Position numbers and translations under genes: made by a program | Notes under the pieces: model-generated | What the model saw: the letters and a program-made list of their open reading frames with translations, nothing else | Told to the model about the DNA's origin: nothing | Database searches by the model: none | Shown: piece by piece, positions 54,036-61,923 of the stretch | Numbering within the stretch: the first letter of the stretch is position 1 | How the letters are laid out: every line of letters starts with the position of its first letter | DNA from: Bradyrhizobiaceae bacterium Ga0074131 | Lineage (GTDB): Bacteria > Pseudomonadota > Alphaproteobacteria > Rhizobiales > Xanthobacteraceae | Assembly (NCBI GenBank): GCA_001464035.1 | Contig: LNEC01000019.1 | Coordinates: 124,001 to 188,000, forward strand | DNA length: 64,000 bases | Reading direction: 5' to 3'

Positions 54036-54644
54036 TCACATCCTTGCCCGCCGTACCCGAACATATAGCGCGCCCTCGCCGCCATGGCCGATATGCGCTT
54101 CCTCGAAGCCGACCACCAGCGAACGAAATTCCGGCAGGCTCAGCCATTGCGGCACCTGACGGCGCAGCACCCCGCGTTCGGATTCGGCGCCTGTCTTGCC
54201 TTTGCCGGTGATGACGAGAACGAAAGTCTGGCCCTCGCTATGGGCGCGCTGCAGGAAACCGAACAGCACGCGATGGGCGCGGGTCTGGGTCATGCCGTGC
54301 AAGTCGAGCCGGGCATCGATCTCCTTCCGGCCGCGCGACAGCTGCGAACGCTCGCGGCGTCCGAGCGGCGCCAGCGGCGGAGCAGCCGGCGGCGAGGCCG
54401 GTCTTGGCGCTCGCGCAAGCTTGGCGGGCGGAAGCTGCTTGGGCGGGCTTGCGGATCTGGCGATGGCCGGCGTTACCGCCTCCGGTGACGCAGCATGCGC
54501 CTTGGCGACGCGCGCCCTCTTGCGCAGCGGCTTTGTGTGTTTGGCAACACTTTCCCACAGCGCGCGCTCTTCCTCGCTCAGGCTGCGCCGGCGACGCGGC
54601 GACGCGGACAATTCCGGGATCGGGGTCGAGGACGGACGCTTCAT
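54036..54644 (-). CDS. Smr domain protein
   Basis: This 202-residue protein has a Pro/Ala-rich basic N-terminal half and a C-terminal Smr (small MutS-related) domain: ARLDLHGMTQTRAHRVLFGFLQRA and FVLVITGKGKTG, with the LDLHG and GKG residues of the nuclease-like fold. The domain nicks DNA or RNA in some members; the role here is unknown. Its ATG overlaps the mltA stop by 4 bp, so the two are translationally linked. Confidence 0.9.
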   Translation of the reverse strand: MKRPSSTPIPELSASPRRRRSLSEEERALWESVAKHTKPLRKRARVAKAHAASPEAVTPAIARSASPPKQLPPAKLARAPRPASPPAAPPLAPLGRRERSQLSRGRKEIDARLDLHGMTQTRAHRVLFGFLQRAHSEGQTFVLVITGKGKTGAESERGVLRRQVPQWLSLPEFRSLVVGFEEAHIGHGGEGALYVRVRRARM

Positions 54645-56344
54645 CGGCCGCGATGATGAAGGTGGCGATCATGACGGGGGCGATGTCGGCGCGCGTCCCG
54701 GCTCGGGGCGATGGTCGGCCGCGCTTCCGGCAACGGGACCGGCTTGGCCACCGCCACCGTCGCCGCGGGAGCTATGGCTGCGGGAGGCTGCATCGCCGTG
54801 GGCGCGTCATTCTTCGCGGGCTCTTTGACGGTGGCGTTGGGGCTGGCAGCGGCAGAAGCTTCGGTCGGCTTCTGATCCTTGGATTGGTCCTTGGATTGGT
54901 CCTTGGATTGATCCTTCAGAGGATCGACCTGCGGAAACAGCCTGGCGATTTTGGCCGAGGGCCGATCGTCCGGCACCGGCATCTTACGGCCTCTCGCCAC
55001 CGGATCGAGGCTGTTCGGGATCAAAATGACGAAGCGTGCGTTGTGCCGGAACCGGCCGGACACCCGTCCAGCCTCGGCGCCGGCGCCGAGATAGAGATCG
55101 GCGCGCGCGGGACCGACGATCGCCGATCCCGTATCCTGTGCGATCATCAGCCGGCGGAACGGCGTCTTCGACCGTTCCGACTCGATCGGCAGCTCGCCCT
55201 CGATGAAGAACGGTGTGCCGTAGACATGCAGCGCCTTGTCGACGGCGATCGAGCGGCCCGGGGTCAGCGGCACGCCCTGCGCGCCGGACGGTTCATCCTT
55301 GTCGGAGAGGTTCACTTCACGAAAGAACACGTACGAGCGGTTCTGCCGCCGCAATTCGTTGGCGCCGTCGGGATTCTGCTCCATCCAATCCCGGATCTTC
55401 TGCATCGACATCTGATCTTTAGGGATGATGTTGCGTTCGATCAGGATGCGGCCGACCGGCGTATAGGAAAAGCCGTTATGCGCGTCGTAATTGATGCGGA
55501 CGGTGGAGCCGTCCTCGAGGCGCACCCGGGCCGAGCCCTGGATCTGGGTGAACAGCAAATCGGTCTGGTTCTTCAGCCAGACGATTTCGAGGCCGCGGCC
55601 GGCAATCGCGCCGTCCTCGATTTCGGCGCGATCGTAATACGGCACCAGCTTGCGGCGACCGATCTTTCGAAACACCTGGCCCTTGTTGGGCAAGCCCGCA
55701 GAACTCTGCCGCGCGCCGCGGACGAACAGATTGGAAGGGCGGCGATAGACCGGCACGGTGTAGACGTCGGTCTGGGTCCTGGAGCCGTCGATGATGGGCT
55801 CGTAATAGCCGGTAACAAAGCCCTCGGCTTCGCCGAGCCGCGAGATGCGCAAGGGAAGGAAATGCTGCTCGAAGAAGACCTTGGCCTTAGCCCCGTCGGC
55901 AAGATCGAGAGCTCTGGCGGCCCTGCAGGGATCTCGCAGCGAGGTACCCAGCGCCTTCGGTTCGGCGGGAGGCTTGCGCTGCGCCGCTATCGGCTTGCAG
56001 CTTGTGCGGAACGCCTGGTAGGCGAGCAGATGATCGTCCTCGCGCCAGCCCACAATATCGGCCCACGCCAGCGGCGCATATTGGCTGCCGCTGATTTCAA
56101 GCGGCCAGGCGATACGGGGATAGGGCAGGGAACGCGCAGCCTGGACCTGCGGACGAGCGTGATTCGAAGCATGGGAGCGAGGTGCGGCGACTCCGCTCGA
56201 TGAAACCAGCGACAACGCCGCAGTGATCGCGACAAGCGCGACGGCATGCCGGCCGGCGCCACGCGCGTTATTGAGCGCTTCCGGTACCAACCAGCTTCCA
56301 GTTCGGATCGCGTGAGGTAATATCGCGGGCGAAGGTCCAGACAT
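54641..56344 (-). CDS. mltA: Murein transglycosylase A
   Basis: This lytic transglycosylase of about 567 residues cleaves peptidoglycan glycan strands. MltA-domain motifs are EAEGFVTGYYEPIIDGS, LLFTQIQGSARVRLEDGS, INYDAHNGFSYTPVGRILIE, and the 3D domain with LMIAQDTGSAIVGPARADLYLG holding the catalytic Asp. The signal peptide is GRHAVALVAITAALSLVSSSGVAA. The C-terminal tail is low-complexity with four KDQS-type repeats and a Pro/Ala stretch. The start is unclear: ATG 56344 overlaps the upstream gene by 77 bp; TTG 56290 would leave a cleaner signal peptide. Confidence 0.9.
   Translation of the reverse strand: MSGPSPAILPHAIRTGSWLVPEALNNARGAGRHAVALVAITAALSLVSSSGVAAPRSHASNHARPQVQAARSLPYPRIAWPLEISGSQYAPLAWADIVGWREDDHLLAYQAFRTSCKPIAAQRKPPAEPKALGTSLRDPCRAARALDLADGAKAKVFFEQHFLPLRISRLGEAEGFVTGYYEPIIDGSRTQTDVYTVPVYRRPSNLFVRGARQSSAGLPNKGQVFRKIGRRKLVPYYDRAEIEDGAIAGRGLEIVWLKNQTDLLFTQIQGSARVRLEDGSTVRINYDAHNGFSYTPVGRILIERNIIPKDQMSMQKIRDWMEQNPDGANELRRQNRSYVFFREVNLSDKDEPSGAQGVPLTPGRSIAVDKALHVYGTPFFIEGELPIESERSKTPFRRLMIAQDTGSAIVGPARADLYLGAGAEAGRVSGRFRHNARFVILIPNSLDPVARGRKMPVPDDRPSAKIARLFPQVDPLKDQSKDQSKDQSKDQKPTEASAAASPNATVKEPAKNDAPTAMQPPAAIAPAATVAVAKPVPLPEARPTIAPSRDARRHRPRHDRHLHHRGR
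54874..54919. repeat. 12-bp tandem repeat in the mltA 3' region
   Basis: Nearly four copies of a 12-bp unit, (G/A)GTCCTTGGATT read on the plus strand, encode KDQS repeats. The unit is a multiple of three, so copy-number change would keep the frame. Confidence 0.85.
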
Positions 56345-56972
56345 CGGTGATATCCGCAACCGTATCGGGGCTGCCGTCGACGACTGTGCCGGCCTTGTCG
56401 CGAGTGACCGTGATCATCTGCGACACGAAGCGAACGGTCAGCTGCGCCGCGCGGTCGCGGGCTTCCGCACCCACCAGTTCGGCCTTATCGATCGACACAA
56501 ATCGCGTTTCCGTCTTCTGCTCGTGCTTCTCGCGGTCCCTGATCACCGTCTCGAAGCTCTCGTAGACCTCGGACGACAGCAGATCCTTCAGCGCGCGGCG
56601 GTCGCCATTGGCAAACGCCAGCACGATCATTTCGTAGGCGCTCTTCGCGCCACTGAGGAAATGCCGGGGATCGAACGAGGAATCCTGGGCCGCAATGGCG
56701 TCGAGCCCCCGCGCCAGCGGCGTGCCGGGCTCGGCCAAACCCTTCCAGCGGTCGGTCGGGGGGACCACATCGGCGGTCGGCGCCGATGGCGTCTGGTCGA
56801 TCACCGCACCGGGGATCGGCACCACATTATTATCCTGCGCCCCGTGCAACACGTTGCGCGCCGCCCGATCGAAAGGCGGCCGCTCGTTTCCGGTACGTTG
56901 TCCAAGAACGTTACGCAGGCGCAGGAAGATGAAGACCGCCAACGCCAGGAAGATGATGGTGTAAATGTCCAC
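56268..56972 (-). CDS. Tim44-like (TimA) domain protein
   Basis: This 234-residue inner-membrane protein has an N-terminal anchor (DIYTIIFLALAVFIFLRLRNVLG), a Pro-rich linker, and a C-terminal Tim44 fold: FDPRHFLSGAKSAYEMIVLAFANGDRRAL, LLSSEVYESFETVI, and ITDVWTFARDITSRDPNWKLVGT. The domain is related to mitochondrial Tim44 and, in bacteria, to TimA. Proximity to secB fits a protein-export or envelope role, though no activity is established. It overlaps the 5' end of mltA. Confidence 0.9.
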   Translation of the reverse strand: MDIYTIIFLALAVFIFLRLRNVLGQRTGNERPPFDRAARNVLHGAQDNNVVPIPGAVIDQTPSAPTADVVPPTDRWKGLAEPGTPLARGLDAIAAQDSSFDPRHFLSGAKSAYEMIVLAFANGDRRALKDLLSSEVYESFETVIRDREKHEQKTETRFVSIDKAELVGAEARDRAAQLTVRFVSQMITVTRDKAGTVVDGSPDTVADITDVWTFARDITSRDPNWKLVGTGSAQ

Positions 56973-57466
56973 GTCGCATTCGCTTTCTGGTCTGCGCCGG
57001 CGATGGAGCCCGGCGGTAGAGCGTTCCGATCAGGAAACGGCAGAGATCAAGTCATGGAATGGGTCTGCAGCATGTAGGCACGAAACCAAGCCTAGCCAAT
57101 GGGCCCGTTCGGACATGAACAGCTATGCCCCTGGAAATAGACTAAGCCAAGGCTCTTTCCCACAAGGCTCTTTCCCATTTGGCCATAAAGGAATTGTAGC
57201 GCGTTTTGGACCGGGGTGGAAACCCGATCCTGCCCGGAAACCGCGCATATTCAATAATCTAGCGCGTCCTTGGCGGCCCGGCCCGCCCGCCGGATGCCTC
57301 CTTCCCGGGCCCAGCCGATCATCGGGACGCCCTTGACCGGCTGCCGGCGATGGTCGTCCTTGTGGACCGAGGCGCGGCTATGATAGCCACTCGCCCCTAC
57401 ATCGGCCCGCACCTTTCGAGCGAATTGAGACGTAAGACCCGCCCCGCTCGGTTCCAGGAGATTTTC
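56973..57466. other. Intergenic region between divergent Tim44-like gene and secB
   Basis: This 494-bp stretch has a 15-bp tandem duplication (57148-57177). I see no convincing gene: short open frames on either strand lack ribosome sites or recognisable motifs. It presumably holds the promoters of both genes. Confidence 0.55.
57148..57177. repeat. Perfect 15-bp tandem duplication
   Basis: CAAGGCTCTTTCCCA is repeated exactly twice, head to tail, in the secB upstream region. It is most likely a recent slip duplication; a two-site binding role is possible but unsupported. Confidence 0.9.
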
Positions 57467-57955
57467 ATGACCAACGGCAACGGCGCGCCCCCCGAGGCGG
57501 CCCCTCCTCCCCAGTTGAACGTGCTGGCGCAGTATACCAAGGACCTGTCGTTCGAGAATCCGAACGCGCCGGCCTCGCTGGCCCCGCAGCAACAGCAGCC
57601 CGCGATCAATATCCAGATCAACGTCAGCGCCAATAACATCGCCGAGAACGAGTTCGAAGTGACGCTTTCGGTCGAGGGCAAGGCCGAAAACGGCGGCAAG
57701 GTGATGTTCAGCTTCGATCTTGCCTATGCCGGCGTGTTCCGGGTTTTGAACGTACCGCAGGAGAACCTGCACCCGCTGGTCATGATCGAATGCCCGCGGT
57801 TGCTGTTCCCGTTCGCGCGCGAGATCATCGCGACAGCGGTGCGTGACGGCGGGTTCCCCCCGCTGATGCTGGATCCGGTCGATTTCGTCGGCCTGTATCG
57901 CCAGAATCTGGAACGGCAGGCTGCCGCCCAGGCAGGGCAGGCCAAGCCGAGCTGA
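57467..57955 (+). CDS. secB: Protein-export chaperone SecB
   Basis: This 162-residue tetrameric chaperone keeps Sec substrates unfolded and passes them to SecA. It has the SecB fold: QLNVLAQYTKDLSFENPNAP, INIQINVSANNIAENEFEV, and LLFPFAREIIATAVRDGGFPPLMLDPVDFVGLY. ATG 57467 follows AGGAG by 6 bp. It is convergent with dnaQ (21 bp between ends). Confidence 0.95.
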   Translation: MTNGNGAPPEAAPPPQLNVLAQYTKDLSFENPNAPASLAPQQQQPAINIQINVSANNIAENEFEVTLSVEGKAENGGKVMFSFDLAYAGVFRVLNVPQENLHPLVMIECPRLLFPFAREIIATAVRDGGFPPLMLDPVDFVGLYRQNLERQAAAQAGQAKPS

Positions 57956-57976
57956 TGCGACCGCGCTCGGTCGCCA

Positions 57977-58672
57977 TCATCCGCCCAGAAAATCCGCCCA
58001 AATGGGCTTGTTGCCCAGCGTGGCGACGAAGGCCCGATGGGCCGCGCGGTCTGCTTCGGTAAGGCGCGGCGCAAGCGGCACCTCGCGGATCCGGCGCGGC
58101 ATTTCGCCGTACCCGTCGACGCGGGCATCACGGGTCTCCGTTGCCAGGATCAGTTGCGACTGCCGCGCGCCGATCAGGTCGATATAGACCTCGGCCAGGA
58201 GTTCGGCGTCGAGCAAGGCGCCGTGCTTGGTGCGGCGGGAATTGTCGATCGCGTAGCGCGAGCATAGATCGTCGAGCCGGTTCGACACCCCCGGATGCTT
58301 GCGCCTGGCCAGGAGCAGCGTGTCGACCAGCCGATCGCGCAAGATTGCCGGCCGGTTGATGCGATCGAGTTCGGCATTGATGAAGCCGATATCGAACGAC
58401 GCATTGTGGATCACCAGCGGCGCGTCGGCGATGAACTCCAGGAAATCGTCGACCACGTGGCCGAACAGCGGCTTGTCGGCGAGGAACTCGCTGGATAGGC
58501 CGTGCACGGCGAAGGCCTCGGCCGGCATGGCACGCTCAGGGTTGATATGCCGGTGAAAGGTTTGTCCGGTCGGCATGCGGTTGATCATCTCGACGCAGCC
58601 GATTTCAACCAGCCGGTCGCCGCGTAGCGGGTCGAGGCCGGTGGTTTCGGTATCAAGAACGATTTCGCGCAT
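57977..58672 (-). CDS. dnaQ: DNA polymerase III epsilon subunit (3'-5' proofreading exonuclease)
   Basis: This 231-residue DEDDh exonuclease has ExoI REIVLDTETTGLDP, ExoII VIHNASFDIGFINAEL, and ExoIII region KHGALLDAELLAEVYIDL with the His and Asp. ATG 58672 is the conserved start. It is the last gene of the leftward run ppsR-maf-coaE-dnaQ. Confidence 0.95.
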   Translation of the reverse strand: MREIVLDTETTGLDPLRGDRLVEIGCVEMINRMPTGQTFHRHINPERAMPAEAFAVHGLSSEFLADKPLFGHVVDDFLEFIADAPLVIHNASFDIGFINAELDRINRPAILRDRLVDTLLLARRKHPGVSNRLDDLCSRYAIDNSRRTKHGALLDAELLAEVYIDLIGARQSQLILATETRDARVDGYGEMPRRIREVPLAPRLTEADRAAHRAFVATLGNKPIWADFLGG

Positions 58673-58697
58673 GGAGCTGGTCCGGAAAAACGGCGAA

Positions 58698-59297
58698 TCA
58701 GCTCCGCCGCTGCGGCATTTTAACAACCTGTTGCAGAATGTCGCGGATTTGAGCCCGTACCGGATCGAGACCGTGCGAGGTATCCACCACGAAATCCGCA
58801 CGCTTGCGTTTTTCGGCGTCGGGCAATTGCCTCGCCAGGATGGCATCGAGTGCTTCGCTGGTCATGGTGCCGCGCTCCATGATTCGGGCGCGCTGGTTCT
58901 CCGCCGAGGTCGTCACCACCACCACGGCATCGACGCGCCTCTCGCCGCCGGTCTCGTACAGCAGCGGTACGTCGACCACCGCCACCGGTGCGCCGGATTG
59001 CTCGGCGTCCCGGAAGAATTTTTGCCGCGAGGCTCCCAGCATCGGGTGAACGATCTGTTCGAGCTGCTTCATGGCGGCGGGATCGTGCACCACGCGCGCC
59101 GACAGTTTCTGGCGATCGACCTTGCCGCCGGGGGCGGTGCCGGGAAATGCCGCTTCGATCGCAGGCGCCGCCTCTCCTTCGTACAGTTGGTGAACGGCCG
59201 CATCGGCGTCATAGACCGGAACGCCGGCTTCGGCGAACAGTTTGGCGGTGGTGGATTTGCCCATCCCGATCGAACCGGTCAGCCCGAGAACTATCAT
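58698..59297 (-). CDS. coaE: Dephospho-CoA kinase
   Basis: This 199-residue P-loop kinase makes coenzyme A from dephospho-CoA. VLGLTGSIGMGKSTTAKLFAEAGVPVYDAD (read in parts) contains Walker A and the Asp-Ala-Asp site. VVDVPLLYETGGERRVDAVVVV and IMERGTMTSEALDAILARQ follow. It lies 36 bp after maf with no aroE between, unlike the cluster order I expect in relatives. Confidence 0.95.
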   Translation of the reverse strand: MIVLGLTGSIGMGKSTTAKLFAEAGVPVYDADAAVHQLYEGEAAPAIEAAFPGTAPGGKVDRQKLSARVVHDPAAMKQLEQIVHPMLGASRQKFFRDAEQSGAPVAVVDVPLLYETGGERRVDAVVVVTTSAENQRARIMERGTMTSEALDAILARQLPDAEKRKRADFVVDTSHGLDPVRAQIRDILQQVVKMPQRRS

Positions 59298-59333
59298 CCA
59301 GGTTTCGCCATTTGCTGTTCACGTAGCTCCTTG

Positions 59334-59942
59334 TCAGACGCCAAGCAACCGCTCGCTGCGCAGAAACGCCAGCAACGGCAGCAGCGGCAGTCCAAGGATG
59401 GTGAAGTGATCGCCATCGATGCGTTCAAACAAATGCACCCCCGGCCCTTCGATCTGATAGGCGCCGACGCTCGAGGTAACCGCCTCGCCTGCTGCATCCA
59501 GATAGGTTTGGATTTCAGCCCCGCTGAGCTGCCGCATGGTCATGCGCGCGACGGTAACCGCTTCGAACAATATCTTGCCGTTGCGCGCCACCGCAACGGC
59601 GGAGTGCAGTTCATGGCTACGGCCGGCAAGGTCGCGCAATTGGGCGGCGGCATGGGCTCGTCCGGCGGGCTTGCTGAAGAGCCGATACGCCAGCGCCAGC
59701 GTCTGATCGGCACCGACGACATATTTTCCGGGCCGGGTCATCGACACGGCCAGCGCTTTCGCTCGCGCCAGAACGGCGGCGATCTCCCCGGGCGCTGCCA
59801 GGCCGGAGGCTTGCTGCACCGCGCGCTCATCGATCTCGGCCGGAACGACTTCGAAATGAAGGCCGGCATTGGCCAACAGCACCTGCCTCGCGCGGCTCTG
59901 CGACGCTAGCACCAGCGCATCGTGGCCGCGCCATAGCGTCAT
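59334..59942 (-). CDS. maf: Maf-family nucleotide pyrophosphatase
   Basis: This 202-residue protein has LVLASQSRARQVLLANAGLHFEVVPAEIDE (in parts), VVGADQTLALAYRLFSKP, and VTSSVGAYQIEGPGVHLFERIDGDHFTILGLPL, which is the Maf signature. It probably hydrolyses modified nucleoside triphosphates. It overlaps ppsR by 4 bp (ATGA), so the two are translated together. Confidence 0.93.
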   Translation of the reverse strand: MTLWRGHDALVLASQSRARQVLLANAGLHFEVVPAEIDERAVQQASGLAAPGEIAAVLARAKALAVSMTRPGKYVVGADQTLALAYRLFSKPAGRAHAAAQLRDLAGRSHELHSAVAVARNGKILFEAVTVARMTMRQLSGAEIQTYLDAAGEAVTSSVGAYQIEGPGVHLFERIDGDHFTILGLPLLPLLAFLRSERLLGV

Positions 59943-60775
59943 TCCGAAATCCGCTGCCGCTGCCGGTCGGTGAACAGTTTCAATACCGCCGCGGCAGTTT
60001 CCTCGATCGATCGCCGCGTCACGTCGAGCTGGGCCCAGTTGAACCTGGCACTCAATCGCCGCGCGAAGGCGACCTCGTCGGTGACGGCCTGCCGATCGAT
60101 ATAAGTCTCGTTGTCCCGGTCACCCATGCTCAACAGCCGGTTCTGCCGGACCTGAATGAGCCGCTCGGGCGTAGCGTGAAGACTGACGACCAAGGGCTTT
60201 TTCAGCGTCTCCAGCTGATGCGGAATCGGAATGCCCGGCACCAGCGGCACGTTCGCGGTGCGGATGCCGCGATTGGCGAGATAGATCGACGTCGGAGTTT
60301 TCGACGTGCGCGACACGCCGACCAGGATCACTTCGGCCTCTTCCAGCCCTTCGACATGCTGGCCGTCATCATGCATCATCGTATAATTCAGCGCGTCGAT
60401 CCGCTTGAAATACTCCCCATTCAATACATGCTGCGCACCGACGCGGCCCGTCGTCGCGGCACCGAGATAGGCCTGAAACAATTGCATCACCGGGCCGATA
60501 ATCGACAGGCTCGGAATGTTCATTTCCCTGCACTTGGTTTCCAGCCGGGCGACCAGGTCCTTTTCCAGCAAGGTAAAGAGAACGATTCCCGGCGCTTCCT
60601 CGATTTCATCAAGCACGCGATCGAGCTGCTTCTGGCTGCGAACCAGCGGATAGACATGTTCGACCGGCGTCACATTGGCGTATTGCGCCGCCACCGCGCG
60701 CGCCACCGTGATCAGGGTCTCACCGGTCGAATCGGAGACCAGATGAAGATGAAAGTAATTGCCGGTCGTAGGCAC
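59939..60775 (-). CDS. ppsR: Pyruvate,water dikinase/PPDK regulatory protein (DUF299)
   Basis: This 278-residue bifunctional kinase/pyrophosphorylase reversibly phosphorylates a PEP-forming dikinase. FHLHLVSDSTGETLITVARAV opens the protein. The P-loop-like VILVGVSRTSKTPTSIYLANRG is the nucleotide site, followed by PLVPGIPIPHQL. Its homologue CC0001 flanks the Caulobacter origin. It lies at the left edge of the proposed oriC. Confidence 0.94.
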   Translation of the reverse strand: MPTTGNYFHLHLVSDSTGETLITVARAVAAQYANVTPVEHVYPLVRSQKQLDRVLDEIEEAPGIVLFTLLEKDLVARLETKCREMNIPSLSIIGPVMQLFQAYLGAATTGRVGAQHVLNGEYFKRIDALNYTMMHDDGQHVEGLEEAEVILVGVSRTSKTPTSIYLANRGIRTANVPLVPGIPIPHQLETLKKPLVVSLHATPERLIQVRQNRLLSMGDRDNETYIDRQAVTDEVAFARRLSARFNWAQLDVTRRSIEETAAAVLKLFTDRQRQRISE

Positions 60776-61253
60776 CGAGACCCCTGTGTATCCTGTGAAT
60801 CGCTGTGGAGTTTACCCGAGAGAGTCGAAGACGAACCGAGGTGCCCGGGATAACCGGGCTTTTTCTGCACAGGCCTCCCGTTCGGGATAACTCCGTTCGT
60901 CGGCTGCAATGATAGTGGGGTTATGTGGACTTGTCTCTTGATAAACCGCCCGTCACGTCGCCCAAGCAATTGAAGCAGATGATATTATCCGGGTGGAGCG
61001 GATCGCGGCGGTACCTGTTGATGAAATGTGAACAACCGAGGACAACGCTGGGGCGGTTTTGTGCGGACGCTAATCACCGCTACTTAGACTCAAACCTAAG
61101 ATTCTAAACTTAGTTATTTAGAAAGGACGGGGTTGAGGATATGTCTGCCTTCGCGAAGCCGCTTGAAGCCTATCCTGCCTTCATCGCAACGCCGGATCCG
61201 GCGAGGCGTTCCAGCGTTGCGGGCGAAATTTGAGAGCCGAGTGAGACGTCGCG
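60776..61253. other. Candidate chromosomal replication origin (oriC)
   Basis: This 478-bp non-coding gap lies between divergent ppsR and hemJ, the position of the Caulobacter origin between CC0001 (ppsR) and the haem/rho side. It includes an AT-rich block at 61081-61125 (33 of 45 bases A/T against a GC-rich background), where CTTAG and CTAAG pentamers recur and could be a melting region. I see no perfect DnaA box; weak ones with two mismatches to TTATCCACA (either strand) are at 60863-60871, 60882-60890, 60936-60944 and 61027-61035. A 30-codon frame at 61141-61233 with GAAAGGA upstream is not recognised. Confidence 0.55.
60843..60864 (+). terminator. Rho-independent terminator inside the candidate origin
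   Basis: GCCCGG-GATAA-CCGGGC followed by TTTTT on the plus strand is a strong stem with a 5-base loop. No plus-strand gene ends just before it (ppsR is on the minus strand), so it would stop antisense or origin-directed transcripts. Confidence 0.7.
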
Positions 61254-61676
61254 ATGTACGAATGGATCAAGGCGCTGCATGTGATCGCGGTCATCGCCTG
61301 GATGGCGGGCATGCTCTACCTGCCGCGGCTGTTCGTCTATCACTGCGAGGCGGAGGTGGGATCGAAGCAGTCCGAGACGTTCAAGATCATGGAACGGCGG
61401 CTGCTGAAGGCGATCATCAACCCGGCGATGATCGTTACCTGGCTAGCGGGGCTCTATCTCGCATGGTCGGGTCAGTGGTTTTCGGCGGGCTGGTTTCACG
61501 GGAAGCTTCTGCTCGTGATTGTCATGTCCGGCATCCACGGTTTTTTTGTCCGCTGGGTGAAGGCCTTTGCCGCCGACCGGAACGAGAGGAGTCGGAAATT
61601 CTATCGTATAATCAATGAAGTACCTACGGTCTTGATGATTGGCGCGGTAATTCTTGTGATCGTGAAGCCGTTTTGA
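61254..61676 (+). CDS. hemJ: Protoporphyrinogen IX oxidase HemJ
   Basis: This 140-residue membrane protein with four helices has EWIKALHVIAVIAWMAGMLYLPRLFVYH, in which the conserved His of HemJ is in the first helix. RRLLKAIINPAMIVTWLAGLYL and GWFHGKLLLVIVMSGIHG follow. It oxidises protoporphyrinogen in heme synthesis. ATG 61254 is preceded only by a weak ribosome site. It usually sits beside hemE and hemH; neither is here. Confidence 0.93.
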   Translation: MYEWIKALHVIAVIAWMAGMLYLPRLFVYHCEAEVGSKQSETFKIMERRLLKAIINPAMIVTWLAGLYLAWSGQWFSAGWFHGKLLLVIVMSGIHGFFVRWVKAFAADRNERSRKFYRIINEVPTVLMIGAVILVIVKPF

Positions 61677-61712
61677 GGGACGCGGCCGCAACCATCCCGG
61701 GCGCCGGGCTGC

Positions 61713-61741
61713 TTGCGCAAGCCCTATCAACTTTCTATATT
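61713..61741 (+). promoter_or_regulatory. Probable housekeeping promoter of rho
   Basis: TTGCGC (61713-61718), a 17-bp spacer and TATATT (61736-61741) resemble a sigma-70 promoter. It lies about 180 bp upstream of ATG 61924, leaving a long leader that could serve the known autoregulation of rho. Confidence 0.5.
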
Positions 61742-61923
61742 GGCGAAATCCCACCCCACGCAGGCGGATGTGGTCGTGTTCCGGTTTCCTCATTGAACCG
61801 GCCACCGCATCAGGTTTGAAGCCTCTCCGGCGCTTTCCTTGCTCAGACCTGCGGACCTTCCTTTTGCTCGCGTCCGCGGGTTCTTCGCAATCCTTCCCCA
61901 CGTTACTCCACAGGACCATCCCA

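Noticed and set aside
57251..57772. Minus-strand frame opposite secB and its leader
   Set aside because: Most of it is antisense to secB; the remaining short end has no motif or ribosome site.
61141..61233. 30-codon frame with a possible ribosome site before hemJ, considered as a hemE remnant
   Set aside because: Its sequence (MSAFAKPLEAYPAFIATPDP...) does not resemble the HemE start or end, and it is too short to claim as a gene.
60776..61253. Perfect DnaA boxes in the candidate origin
   Set aside because: No TTATCCACA or exact complement found; only sites with two or more mismatches, so they are listed as weak.
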